Shown here piece by piece: positions 34,096 through 43,154 of a stretch of DNA of 64,000 nt. Every line of letters begins with the position of its first letter. Positions within the stretch are counted from its first letter, which is position 1. The notes under the pieces were generated by a model. The model did not search any database. It was not told where the DNA came from and worked only from the letters and a program-made list of their open reading frames with translations. The translations under genes were made by a program, and so were the position numbers. The stretch is from assembly GCF_001517975.1 (NCBI RefSeq), contig NZ_KQ950181.1:310060-374059 (forward strand), given 5' to 3'. This stretch comes from Thermobifida cellulosilytica TB100. GTDB lineage: Bacteria; Actinomycetota; Actinomycetes; Streptosporangiales; Streptosporangiaceae.

Positions 34096-35012
34096 CCGAC
34101 GTTCAGGTGCGACCGACCGCAGTCTCCGAGACCCCGCCCCCGGCCCAACGCAAACGGCCGGACGTGCGCATCGCCGCACTGCGCCGGTTCGCCGTGGCCA
34201 TCACCGTCCTCAACATCGCGGGATACGCCTTCCTCGGCTTCGAACCCGCGCTGATCTGCCCCCTGGTCGCCCTGGCCACCGGCTACACCGTGGACCTCGG
34301 CCTGGAGTACCTGGACGCCCGGCTCGCCGGCCGCCGCCCGCGGTTCGCCGGCGGGCCCGTGGCCCTCGTCGACTTCCTGCTGCCCGCGCACATCACCGCA
34401 CTGGCCGTCAGCATGCTCCTCTACTCGGGCGGCCAGATCTGGGTGGTCGTGTTCGGCGTGGTCGTCGCCCTCGGCTCCAAGGCGGTGCTGCGGGTCCGGA
34501 TCGGCCGCGGCGAGCGGCACGTGCTCAACCCGTCCAACTTCGGCATCGCCGTCACCCTGTTCACCTTCACCTGGGTGGGCATGGCGCCCCCCTACCAGTT
34601 CACCGAGAACACCACCGGGGTGTGGGACTGGGTGCTGCCCGGGATCATCGTGGCCACCGGGACCCTGCTCAACTCCAAACTGACCAAGCGGATGCCGCTC
34701 ATCGCCGGCTGGGTCACGGGGTTCGCGGCGCAGGCGGTGGCGCGCGCCCTCCTCTTCGGAGCCCCCCTGGCCGCCACGCTCGCCCCCGTCACCGGCCTGG
34801 CGTTCGTCCTGTTCACCAACTACATGGTCACCGACCCGGCCACCACCCCCACCCGCCCCCGCAACCAGGTCTTCTTCGGATTCGCGGTCGCCGCCATCTA
34901 CGGCGTGCTCACCTCGATGCACGTGGCCTTCGGCATGTTCTTCGCCCTCGTGGTGGTCTGCGCGGTGCGCGGACTCTACCTGTACGGGACGTCCCGACGG
35001 GAGGTGGCGTGA
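34092..35012 (+). CDS. unbU: Enediyne biosynthesis protein E5/UnbU, integral membrane
   Basis: 306 residues from ATG 34092 (4-nt overlap with unbV). About eight membrane helices; the segment RHVLNPSNFGIAVTL and the late VLFTNYMVTDPATTPTRPRNQ resemble the NqrB/RnfD fold that binds covalent FMN at a Thr, here in the TDPATTP stretch. UnbU is the third member of the membrane-associated trio found with PKSE. A redox or membrane-coupled step in maturation of the polyene is a family-level inference. Its stop shares one nucleotide with the PKSE start. Confidence 0.9.
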   Translation: MTDVQVRPTAVSETPPPAQRKRPDVRIAALRRFAVAITVLNIAGYAFLGFEPALICPLVALATGYTVDLGLEYLDARLAGRRPRFAGGPVALVDFLLPAHITALAVSMLLYSGGQIWVVVFGVVVALGSKAVLRVRIGRGERHVLNPSNFGIAVTLFTFTWVGMAPPYQFTENTTGVWDWVLPGIIVATGTLLNSKLTKRMPLIAGWVTGFAAQAVARALLFGAPLAATLAPVTGLAFVLFTNYMVTDPATTPTRPRNQVFFGFAVAAIYGVLTSMHVAFGMFFALVVVCAVRGLYLYGTSRREVA

Positions 35013-38000
35013 TGCCGCACATCGCCATCGTCGGAATGGCCTGCCGCTACGCAGGCGCGGCCTCGCCCGCGGAACTGTGGGACAACGCGCTCGCCGGCCG
35101 CCGGGCCTTCCGCCGGATCCCGCCCGAACGCCTCGACCTGGCCGACTACTACGGAGAAGACGACCCGGACCGGATCCCCCTCACCCACGCCGCGGTCATC
35201 GACGGCTACGAGTTCGACCGCGTCGCCTTCGGAGTCTCGGGCCCCACCTACCGCAGCACCGACCTGACCCACTGGCTGGCCCTGGACATGGCCGCCCGGG
35301 CGCTGGCCGACGCCGGACTGCTCCACGGCGGCCAGGCCGACCCCGACACGGCCGACCGCACCGCCGTCTACGTCGGCAACACCCTGACCGGCGAGTTCAC
35401 CCGCGCCCACGTGCTGCGCACCCGCTGGCCCTTCGTACGGCGGATCACCGCCCGGCTGCTCGCCGAACGCGGCATCGACGACCCCGGACTGCTGGAGGAG
35501 CTGGGGCGGCGCTTCCGCGACACCTTCCCCGTCCCCGACAGCGACACCCTGGCCGGCAGCCTGTCCAACACGATCGCAGGCCGGATCTGCTCCCACTTCG
35601 GCTTCGGCGGCGGCGGGTACACCGTGGACGGCGCCTGCGCCGCCTCGCTGCTGGCGGTCATCAACGGCTGCGAGGAACTGGCCGCAGGCCGGGCGGACAT
35701 CGTCGTCGCGGGCGGAGTGGACCTCAGCATCGACCCGTTCGAGATGGTGGGCTTCGCCCGGACCGGCGCGCTCGCCCGCGAGCAGATGAGGGTCTTCGAC
35801 CGCCGCTCCCAGGGGTTCTGGCCCGGCGAGGGCTGCGGCATGCTCGTGCTCACCCGACTCGACGACGCCCTGGCCCGCGGACTGCGCCCCTACGCGGTCC
35901 TGCGCGGCTGGGGGATCTCCTCGGACGGCAGCGCCGGCATCACCCGCCCCGACACCGCCGGGCAGCGCCGCGCCCTCGAGCGCGCCTACCGCAGGGCCGG
36001 CTTCGGCGCCGACACGGTCGCCTACTTCGAGGCGCACGGAACCGGCACCGCCGTGGGAGACCGGACCGAACTGGCGGCGCTGACCCAGACCGTCGGAGCC
36101 CCCGGCAGCCCGCGCGCCGCGATCGGCTCCGTCAAGGCGCTCATCGGCCACACCAAGGCCGCCGCCGGCGCCGCGGGCCTCATCAAGGCCGCGATGGCGG
36201 TGCACACCCAGGTGCTGCCGCCCACCGTGGGCTGCGAGGACCCGCACGAACTGCTCACCGGGCCGCAGGCCGTGCTGCGCATCCTCCGCGAACCCGAACC
36301 CTGGCCCGCCGACCGGCCGCTGCGCGCCTCGGTGAGCGCGATGGGCTTCGGCGGCATCAACACCCACGTCACCCTGGAAGGGGTCAGCGCGCACCGGCGC
36401 CGCGGACTGGACCCGCGCACCGCACGCCTGGGCGCCACCCCCCAGGACCGCGAACTCTTCCTGTTCGACGGGGCCTCGCCCGAGGAACTGCGGGAGAACC
36501 TGCGCCGCACCGCCGAGCAGGCGGCCCTGCTCTCCCAGGCCCAGATGGCCGACCTGGCCGCCCGGCTGGCCCACGGCCGCGGCGCGGGCCGCCACCGGGC
36601 CGCGGTCGTGGCCGCCACCCCCGAGGAGCTGGTCGCGGCCCTCGACACGGCGGCCGAGGCGGTCGGATCCGGGCGGCGGCTCCTGGGCCCCCGCGTGTTC
36701 ACCGCCCCGCCCCGCCCCGACGGCGCCCCGCCCGTCATCGGCCTGCTGTGCTCGGGACAGGCCGCACGCGCCGGACGCGGCGGCGGCGCACTGGCCCGCC
36801 GCTTCCCCGAGGTCGCCGAACTCTACGACCGCTGCACCCCGCCCGAGGGAGACCCCGCCGACACCGCCGTCGCCCAGCCCAGGATCACCACGGCCACCGT
36901 CGCCTCCCTCATCGCCCTCGACACGCTCGGCATCCGCCCCGCGCTCGCCGTGGGCCACAGCCTCGGCGAACTCGCGGCCCTGCACTGGGCGGGCGCCGTC
37001 GACCGGGACGACCTGCTGCGGCTGGCCGGAGAGCGGGGCGCCGCGATGGCCGCCCTGCCCGGCGAGCACGGCGCCATGGCCTCGGTGGCGGCCCCCGCCG
37101 CCGAGGTCGAGGCGCGGCTGCCCGAGGGAACCGTGGTCGCCTGCGTGAACGGACCCAACGCCACGGTCGTCTCCGGCCGCACCCCAGCGGTCGACCAGGT
37201 GGTGCGCGACCTGGGCGCGGTCCGGCTGCCGGTCTCCCACGCCTTCCACTCGCCGCTCGTCGCCCCCGCCGCGGCCTCCTTCCGCCGCGTCCTCGACGGC
37301 GTCCCCCTCGGCGCGCCCCGCCGCCGCGTGCTGTCCACGGTGACCGGCGCTCCCCTGGACCCCGGCACCGACCTGCGCGCCCACCTCACCCGGCAGATCA
37401 CCGCCCCGGTGCGCTTCACCGACGCGGTGGCCGCCGCCGGACCGGTCGACTGCTGGATCGAGGCCGGCCCCGGACACATCCTCACCGGCCTGGTCGCGGA
37501 CCTGGGCCAGACCGCCTTCGCCGTGGACGCCGGAAGCGCGTCGCTGTCCGGGCTGCTGCGCGCCGCCGCCGCGGCCTGGGCGCTCGGCCAGGACGTGCGG
37601 CCCGAGGCGCTGTTCGAGGGCCGCCTCCTGCGGCCGCTCCCCGCCGACCACCGGCCGGTCTTCCTGGCCAACCCGTGCGAGTCCGCGCCGCGCGACACCG
37701 CACCCGCACCGGCCCCGCGGCCCGCCCCGGCATCCCGGCCCCCGACCCCGCAGGCCGCCGACCGCCCCGCAGACCCCGCGGACCCCGGGGACGACCCGGT
37801 CGAGGTGGTGCGGCGGGTGGTCGCGGAACGGGTCGAACTCCCGCTGGGCGCGGTCACCGCCGACAGCAGGCTCGCCGCCGACCTCCACCTCAACTCCATC
37901 ACGGTCGCCCAACTGGTCGCCGAGTCCGCCCGGCGCCTGGGCGTCCCGGTGCCGCCCCACGTCACCGAGTACGCCGGGGCCAGCGTCGCCGAGATCGCCG

Positions 38001-40738
38001 AGGCGCTCGGCAACGCCGCCGACGGCGCCGGAGCGGACGAGCAGGAGGACACCGTCGCGGGCGTCGAGCCGTGGGTGCGGGTCTTCACCGTCGAGGACGC
38101 CCAGCGGCCGCTCCCCGCCCCGCGCGGCACCGGCACCGTCCGCGGCCGTCCGCGCGTGGTCGCGGCCCCGGGCGACCGGCTGGCCGCCGAACTCGCCGAA
38201 GCCGACCTGGGGGAGGACACGCTGGTGCTGTGCCCCCCGCCGGACCGGGAGCCCGCCGACGCCACCGGGCTGTTCGCGGCCGCCGCAGAGGCGGTGCGCC
38301 GGGCACGGCGGCTCGTCGTGGTCCAGGTCGCCGACGGCGGCCCGTACTCCTCGGGCGCGGCGTTCGCCCGGAGCGTGCACCTGGAGACCGGGCTGCCCAC
38401 CGCGGTGGTCACCGTCTGCCGCGACGACAGCAGGGCGGCAGCGCAGGTGACCCGGGAGGTCCACGCCCTGACCGACTACAGCGAGTGCCGCTACCACCCC
38501 GACGGCAGCCGCACGGTCCCCGTCCTGCGCCCCCGGCCGCTGGGCGACCAGCGGCCGGAGGAGCCGCCGTTCAGCGCCGAGGACGTGCTGCTCGTCTCCG
38601 GCGGAGGCAAGGGCATCGGCCTGGAGTGCGCCCGCGAACTGGCCCTGCGGACCGGGGTCCGCCTCGCCCTGCTCGGCCGCTCCGACCCCGACACCGACCC
38701 CGAACTGGCGGCCGGCCTGCGCAGGCTCACCGAGGACGGCGTCGTCTTCGGCTACGAGCGGGCCGACGTGTGCGACGCGGCGGCGGTGCGCGAAGCGGTC
38801 GCACGGCTCGGCACCGCGCTCGGACCGGTCACCGCGGTGCTGCACGCCGCCGGGGTCAACACCCCGACCCCGCTGGACCGGCTGGACCGCGCGGAACTGG
38901 ACCGCACCGTCGCCACCAAGATCGCGGGGGCGCGCAACCTCCTCGCCGCGGTCGACCGCGACCGCCTGCGCTGCTTCGTCGCCTTCGGCTCCCTCATCGC
39001 CCGGACCGGCCTGCCCGGCGAGGCGCACTACGCCCTGGCCAACGAGTGGCTGGGCGCCCTGACCGAGCATCTGCGCCGCGACCTGCCGCACTGCCGGTGC
39101 CTGGCCGTCGACTGGTCGGTGTGGGCCGGCGGCGGCATGGGGGAGCGGCTGGGAGTGCTGGACGCGCTGGTGCGCCGGGGCATCGACCCCATCCCCCTGG
39201 ACACGGGGGTGGACCTGTTCCACCGGCTGCTCGCGGCCCCCGACCTGTCCGGCGGCGTCGTGGTCACCGGACGCTACGGCGACGCGCCGACGCTGCGCGG
39301 CGAACCGGTCGACCTGCCGATGCTGCGCTACCTGGAACGCCCCCGCCGCCTCGTGCCGGGCGTGGAGTTCGTGGCCGACGTCCAGGTCTCCTCCCTCACC
39401 GACCGCTACCTGGACCACCACGCCTTGGAGGGGCAGCGGCTGCTGCCCGCGGTGCTCGGCCTGGAGGCCATGGCCCAGGCCGCGGCGGTGCTGGCCGGCA
39501 CCACCGAACCCCCGGTGTTCACCGACGTCTCCTTCGCCGCCCCCGTCGTGGTGCCCCGCGACGAGGAGGTGACGCTGCGGGTGGCCGCCCTGCTCCGCCC
39601 GGACGGAACGGTGCGGACCGTGCTGCGCAGCTCCACCACCCGGTTCGCGGTCGACCACTTCACCGCGTCCTGCGCGGCCAAGAACGGCGCCTCCGCCGAG
39701 CGGGCCGTGCCGCCGGAGCCGGTGGCGGAGGAACCGGTGCCGCTGCGGCCGGACGAGGAGCTCTACGGCAGCCTGCTGTTCCAGGACGGCCCGCTGCGGC
39801 GCGTCCGCGCCTACCGCGCACTCAGCGGCTACGGCTGCGTGGCCGAACTCGCCGGGGACGGCTCCTGCCACTGGTTCGCCCCGCACCTGCCCCCCACCCT
39901 GCTGCTGGGGGACCCCGGACGCAGGGACGCCGCCATCCACGCGCTCCAGGCGTGCCTGCCCGGCACCCGGCTGCTGCCGGTCGGCGTGGAGCGGATCACC
40001 GTCTTCGGCACCGCCCCCGCCGACGCCGTCCTGCACGCCCGGGAGCGCGAGGCCTCCGACCAGGAGCACGTCTTCGACTTCGACGTCGTCGACTCCTCGG
40101 GGACGCTGCTGGAGCGCTGGGAGGGCCTGCGGCTGCGCGTGATGGGCGCCGGACCGGAGCGGATCGCGCCCGCGCTGCTCGCCCCCCACCTGCAACGGCG
40201 CGTCCGGGACTGGTGCGACGTGGGGGACCTGCGCATGACCGTCGAGATCGGCGGCACCCGGGTGCAGCGCCGCGCCCGCGGCGTCCGGCGGCTCCTCGGC
40301 CCCGACGTCGTGGTGCGGGGACGCGGCGACGGGCGCCCCGAGGTCTCCACCGGCGCGCTGGTCTCGGTGACCCACAGCGGCGACCTCACGATGGTGGCCA
40401 CGGCTCCCGGACCCGTGGGAGTCGACCTGGTCCGCAGGGACGCCGACGGCGTCGACTCCGTCCCGTGGGACGACCTGCTCGGCGCGGACGGCACGGCGCT
40501 GGCCGAGGTGCTGGCGGAGGCCGCCCCCGGGGAGGACCCGCAGACCGCCAGGGCCCGCGTCTGGGCGGCCCGCGAAGCCCTCCGCAAGTGCACGGGAAGC
40601 CCGGCGGGACCGCTGGTCCTGCGCCGCCGGGAGGGCCGCTGGACGGTCCTGGCCTCCGGCGCCGTCACCGTCATCACCCACGCCGACAGCGAGTCCGTCG
40701 CCGCGGTGGCGGCGGAGGGGAGGCTGCGCGATGCCTGA
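35012..40738 (+). CDS. pksE: Enediyne-type iterative polyketide synthase (PKSE)
   Basis: 1908 residues, the usual size for PKSE. Domains in order: KS (about 1-430; C209 in VDGACAASLL, H342 in EAHGTGT, H380 in GHTKAAAG); AT (about 570-900; S650 in VGHSLGEL); ACP (S962 in ADLHLNSITV); KR (about 1190-1400; nucleotide loop VSGGGKGIGLECA); DH (about 1450-1690; H1470 in HHALEGQRLLP, GPLRRV); and a C-terminal phosphopantetheinyl transferase domain (GVDLVRRD, then ARVWAAREALRKCTG). KS-AT-ACP-KR-DH-PPTase is diagnostic of enediyne PKSs, which iteratively build a linear polyene on one module and activate their own ACP. The KS is intact, so it should be active. ATG 35012 overlaps the unbU stop by one base; the thioesterase starts 8 nt before its stop. 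Confidence 0.95.
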   Translation: MPHIAIVGMACRYAGAASPAELWDNALAGRRAFRRIPPERLDLADYYGEDDPDRIPLTHAAVIDGYEFDRVAFGVSGPTYRSTDLTHWLALDMAARALADAGLLHGGQADPDTADRTAVYVGNTLTGEFTRAHVLRTRWPFVRRITARLLAERGIDDPGLLEELGRRFRDTFPVPDSDTLAGSLSNTIAGRICSHFGFGGGGYTVDGACAASLLAVINGCEELAAGRADIVVAGGVDLSIDPFEMVGFARTGALAREQMRVFDRRSQGFWPGEGCGMLVLTRLDDALARGLRPYAVLRGWGISSDGSAGITRPDTAGQRRALERAYRRAGFGADTVAYFEAHGTGTAVGDRTELAALTQTVGAPGSPRAAIGSVKALIGHTKAAAGAAGLIKAAMAVHTQVLPPTVGCEDPHELLTGPQAVLRILREPEPWPADRPLRASVSAMGFGGINTHVTLEGVSAHRRRGLDPRTARLGATPQDRELFLFDGASPEELRENLRRTAEQAALLSQAQMADLAARLAHGRGAGRHRAAVVAATPEELVAALDTAAEAVGSGRRLLGPRVFTAPPRPDGAPPVIGLLCSGQAARAGRGGGALARRFPEVAELYDRCTPPEGDPADTAVAQPRITTATVASLIALDTLGIRPALAVGHSLGELAALHWAGAVDRDDLLRLAGERGAAMAALPGEHGAMASVAAPAAEVEARLPEGTVVACVNGPNATVVSGRTPAVDQVVRDLGAVRLPVSHAFHSPLVAPAAASFRRVLDGVPLGAPRRRVLSTVTGAPLDPGTDLRAHLTRQITAPVRFTDAVAAAGPVDCWIEAGPGHILTGLVADLGQTAFAVDAGSASLSGLLRAAAAAWALGQDVRPEALFEGRLLRPLPADHRPVFLANPCESAPRDTAPAPAPRPAPASRPPTPQAADRPADPADPGDDPVEVVRRVVAERVELPLGAVTADSRLAADLHLNSITVAQLVAESARRLGVPVPPHVTEYAGASVAEIAEALGNAADGAGADEQEDTVAGVEPWVRVFTVEDAQRPLPAPRGTGTVRGRPRVVAAPGDRLAAELAEADLGEDTLVLCPPPDREPADATGLFAAAAEAVRRARRLVVVQVADGGPYSSGAAFARSVHLETGLPTAVVTVCRDDSRAAAQVTREVHALTDYSECRYHPDGSRTVPVLRPRPLGDQRPEEPPFSAEDVLLVSGGGKGIGLECARELALRTGVRLALLGRSDPDTDPELAAGLRRLTEDGVVFGYERADVCDAAAVREAVARLGTALGPVTAVLHAAGVNTPTPLDRLDRAELDRTVATKIAGARNLLAAVDRDRLRCFVAFGSLIARTGLPGEAHYALANEWLGALTEHLRRDLPHCRCLAVDWSVWAGGGMGERLGVLDALVRRGIDPIPLDTGVDLFHRLLAAPDLSGGVVVTGRYGDAPTLRGEPVDLPMLRYLERPRRLVPGVEFVADVQVSSLTDRYLDHHALEGQRLLPAVLGLEAMAQAAAVLAGTTEPPVFTDVSFAAPVVVPRDEEVTLRVAALLRPDGTVRTVLRSSTTRFAVDHFTASCAAKNGASAERAVPPEPVAEEPVPLRPDEELYGSLLFQDGPLRRVRAYRALSGYGCVAELAGDGSCHWFAPHLPPTLLLGDPGRRDAAIHALQACLPGTRLLPVGVERITVFGTAPADAVLHAREREASDQEHVFDFDVVDSSGTLLERWEGLRLRVMGAGPERIAPALLAPHLQRRVRDWCDVGDLRMTVEIGGTRVQRRARGVRRLLGPDVVVRGRGDGRPEVSTGALVSVTHSGDLTMVATAPGPVGVDLVRRDADGVDSVPWDDLLGADGTALAEVLAEAAPGEDPQTARARVWAAREALRKCTGSPAGPLVLRRREGRWTVLASGAVTVITHADSESVAAVAAEGRLRDA

Positions 40739-41180
40739 CGTCTTCGAGTACCGCCACGTGGTCACCCTGGAGGAGACCAACCAGTTGGGGAACGTGTACT
40801 TCGCCCACTTCCTGCGCTGGCAGGGGCACTGCCGCGAGCTGTTCCTGCGCCGCACGGCCCCCGAGGTGCTGGACTCCCTCGATCACGAGCACGCCCTCGT
40901 CACGGTGCGGGCCGCGTGCGACTACCTGGACGAACTGGTCGCCTTCGACGAGGTCACCCTGCGGATGCGGGTCGGCGAGGTCGTCCAGAACCGCATGACC
41001 TTGTTGTTCGAGTACTGGCGGACCAGCGGGGCCGAGGCCCTGATGGCCCGCGGAGAGCAGCAGGTGGCCTGGCTGCGCCGGACACCCAGCGGGTTCGAGC
41101 CGCTGCCGGTGCCCCAGACGCTGCTCCGCGCAATCGACGCCTACCTGGCCGAACCGGTCCGGACGGGTTGGCGCAACTGA
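40731..41180 (+). CDS. Enediyne-type hot-dog thioesterase (E7/E10-like)
   Basis: 149 residues. FEYRHVVTLEETNQLGNVYFAHFLRWQGHCRE is the conserved opening of the thioesterases paired with PKSE (quoted only in part: NQLGNVYFAHFLRWQG). They release the polyene chain from the ACP. The catalytic Arg/backbone arrangement cannot be checked by eye. The gene overlaps the PKSE by 8 nt. PKSE with this enzyme is sufficient in characterised systems to release heptaenes or polyene beta-keto acids. Confidence 0.92.
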   Translation: MPDVFEYRHVVTLEETNQLGNVYFAHFLRWQGHCRELFLRRTAPEVLDSLDHEHALVTVRAACDYLDELVAFDEVTLRMRVGEVVQNRMTLLFEYWRTSGAEALMARGEQQVAWLRRTPSGFEPLPVPQTLLRAIDAYLAEPVRTGWRN

Positions 41181-41221
41181 AGGGGCCGGAAACCGACCGA
41201 AGAGAGGAAGGAAAGCAGGCA

Positions 41222-41884
41222 ATGACGGTCACCGACAACCTGCGGGAGCGGCTGCGGGAGGCCGACCCGGCCCTCGCAGCCGAGCTGCTGCACTCCAAGA
41301 CCAGCCACCTGGTCGACGTGATGATCCCCCGCCGGGCCCTGACGGACGGCTCCCTCGGCTTCAAGGCGCGGGTCGAGACCACCATCACGCTGAAGCTCGG
41401 CGACGACCCCGCCGCCGACACCCCCGAGGAGACCATGACCCTGGTCTGCGAGTCGTCCGAGATCCGGCTGCACGACCCGGTGCTGACCCTGGACGGCGCG
41501 CTGCGCCTGGACCTGGAGACCCTCACCTACGAGGCGGTGGGCACCAGCACCGAGCTGTGGCCCGGTGAGACCGTCCGTCTCCTGGTCGGCCGCGGCATCG
41601 ACCCGATGATGCGGCCCACGTTCGGCCGCCTGGAGGTGGGCCCGCTGGTCAACTTCGGCACCGACCCGGTCCGCAGCGTGCAGGAGGTGTACGTGATGGC
41701 CGAGACCCCGCTGGGCCGGCTCACCAACCGGGAGCCCGCGATCATGCACTGCGACCTGACCCGTATCCCCCCGCTCGGCCAGCCCTACCGCCAGCAGGGC
41801 AACGTCGAGCTGTACGACGAGTCCGGCCGCCTGGTGTGCCTGAAGACCATGACCGAGAGCCAGTTGGTCCGGCTGGTGGACTGA
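41222..41884 (+). CDS. Conserved protein of unknown function in PKSE operon (possibly DUF6073)
   Basis: 220 residues, ATG 41222 after GAGAGGAAGGAAA. The protein is soluble and strand-rich, with VETTITLKLGDDP, ESSEIRLHDPVLTLDG, LWPGETVRLLVG and TNREPAIMHCDLTRIPPLG. The last block resembles what I remember of DUF6073 proteins, which I cannot verify here. No catalytic motif is visible. It lies between the thioesterase and glycosyltransferase genes, so a role in binding or protecting the polyketide intermediate is a reasonable guess only. Confidence 0.7.
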   Translation: MTVTDNLRERLREADPALAAELLHSKTSHLVDVMIPRRALTDGSLGFKARVETTITLKLGDDPAADTPEETMTLVCESSEIRLHDPVLTLDGALRLDLETLTYEAVGTSTELWPGETVRLLVGRGIDPMMRPTFGRLEVGPLVNFGTDPVRSVQEVYVMAETPLGRLTNREPAIMHCDLTRIPPLGQPYRQQGNVELYDESGRLVCLKTMTESQLVRLVD

Positions 41885-41896
41885 TCCCCCGAACCA

Positions 41897-41926
41897 GGCC
41901 GGTGGGCGCCGCGGCGCCCACCGGCC
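41897..41926 (+). terminator. Perfect 30-bp palindrome between two halves of the operon
   Basis: GGCCGGTGGGCGCCG (41897-41911) is mirrored by the next 15 bases. It lies 13 bp after a stop codon and before the glycosyltransferase, so it could terminate or attenuate the PKSE message before the sugar genes. Confidence 0.6.
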
Positions 41927-41963
41927 GCCCCTCCCGCCCGGCCAGCACGGAAAGGCGCCCCCT

Positions 41964-43154
41964 ATGCGCATCCTGTTCACGACCCTGCCCGTGGAGACGC
42001 ACCTACGACCGCTCGTCGCGGTGGCATACGCGGCCCAGCGCCGGGGGCACGAGGTCGCCGTCTGCGCCCCCGCCACGTTCCAGGAGGAGGTCGAACGCTA
42101 CGGGCTCCGCTTCCTCCCCGCCGGACACGACTGGATCACCGGCATGCTCGAACCGCTCGTGGAGGCCAGGAGGATCCCGCCGCAGGAGCTGACCCTCCTG
42201 ATGAACCGCCTGGTCACCCAGGGAATCCCCGGCAAGGGCGCCCTGGCGATGGCCGAGGAGGTGCTGGAGCGCTCCCGCGAGTTCACCCCCGACATCGTGG
42301 TCCGGGAAGCCTACGAGCTCGGCGGCTACCTGGCGGCGGAGGTCCTGGGCGTCCCGCACGCCTCGATCGGGGTGGTGGGGCGCATCACCGAGTTCCTCGA
42401 CCTGGCCCTCCTGGCACCCCCGCTGGGGGAGCGCCGCCAGGAACTGGGCCTTCCCCCCGACCCCGACGGCAGCCGCGTCTACGCCTACCTGCACGCCCAC
42501 TTCATGCCGCCGCACTACGACCCGGCGGAGACGGCCATCCCCACCCTGCGCTGCTACCGGCACCACACGGTGGACCTGCCCGGCGACCGGCTGCCGGACC
42601 TCGTCACCGGGCTGGACCCCGCCCGCCCGCTGGTCTACGCCAGCCTCGGCACGGTGGCCCCGCTGTTCCGCGCGGCCGACGGCCACCTGGCGATGATCAT
42701 CGAAGGGCTGGGGCAACTGGACTGCGAGGCGGTCGTGGCCGTCGGAGCGGGCAAGAAGCCCGCGGACCTGGGCACAGCGGTCCCCGACAACGTGCACGTG
42801 GTCGACGTGATCGCCCAGCCCCTGCTGCTCGACACGGTCGACCTGCTGGTCACCCACGCCGGGTTCACCAGCGTCCGCGAGGCCCTGCGCGCCGGGGTCC
42901 CCATGGTCGCCATCCCGTGGATCGCCGAGAACCACCTGATCGCGCGGACCTGCTCCGAACAAGGGCTCGCCGTCGAACTGGACTGGGAGACCCTGGACGC
43001 GGCACAGGTGGCGCACGCCTGCCGCACGGTGCTGTCCGACCCCGGCTACCGGGCGCGGGCCCGGGCCATGCAGCGGAGCATGCTGGCCCTGCCCCCTCTG
43101 GACGTCCTCGTCACCGACCTGGAGGAGCTGGCGGCGCGGGGAGCGCACCGGTGA
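41964..43154 (+). CDS. GT1-family glycosyltransferase (natural-product type)
   Basis: 396 residues with a GT-B fold. The N-terminal domain begins MRILFTTLPVETHLRPLVAVAYAAQRRGHEV, the acceptor-binding half (partial quote: FTTLPVETHLRPLV). The C-terminal donor domain holds VYASLGTVAPLF, VPDNVHVVDVIAQPLLLDTVDLLVTHAG (Asp-His in DLLVTHAGFTSVREAL) and VPMVAIPWIAENHLIA. This is the group that attaches deoxysugars to polyketides, including enediynes. It should transfer the nucleotide sugar made by the following genes onto the polyene-derived aglycone. Its stop overlaps the kinase start by 4 nt. Confidence 0.9.
   Translation: MRILFTTLPVETHLRPLVAVAYAAQRRGHEVAVCAPATFQEEVERYGLRFLPAGHDWITGMLEPLVEARRIPPQELTLLMNRLVTQGIPGKGALAMAEEVLERSREFTPDIVVREAYELGGYLAAEVLGVPHASIGVVGRITEFLDLALLAPPLGERRQELGLPPDPDGSRVYAYLHAHFMPPHYDPAETAIPTLRCYRHHTVDLPGDRLPDLVTGLDPARPLVYASLGTVAPLFRAADGHLAMIIEGLGQLDCEAVVAVGAGKKPADLGTAVPDNVHVVDVIAQPLLLDTVDLLVTHAGFTSVREALRAGVPMVAIPWIAENHLIARTCSEQGLAVELDWETLDAAQVAHACRTVLSDPGYRARARAMQRSMLALPPLDVLVTDLEELAARGAHR

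Noticed and set aside
34976-40855. 1959-codon minus-strand frame opposite the PKSE
   Set aside because: Shadow of the PKSE third-position bias; Gly/Arg/Val/Gln-rich with no motifs.
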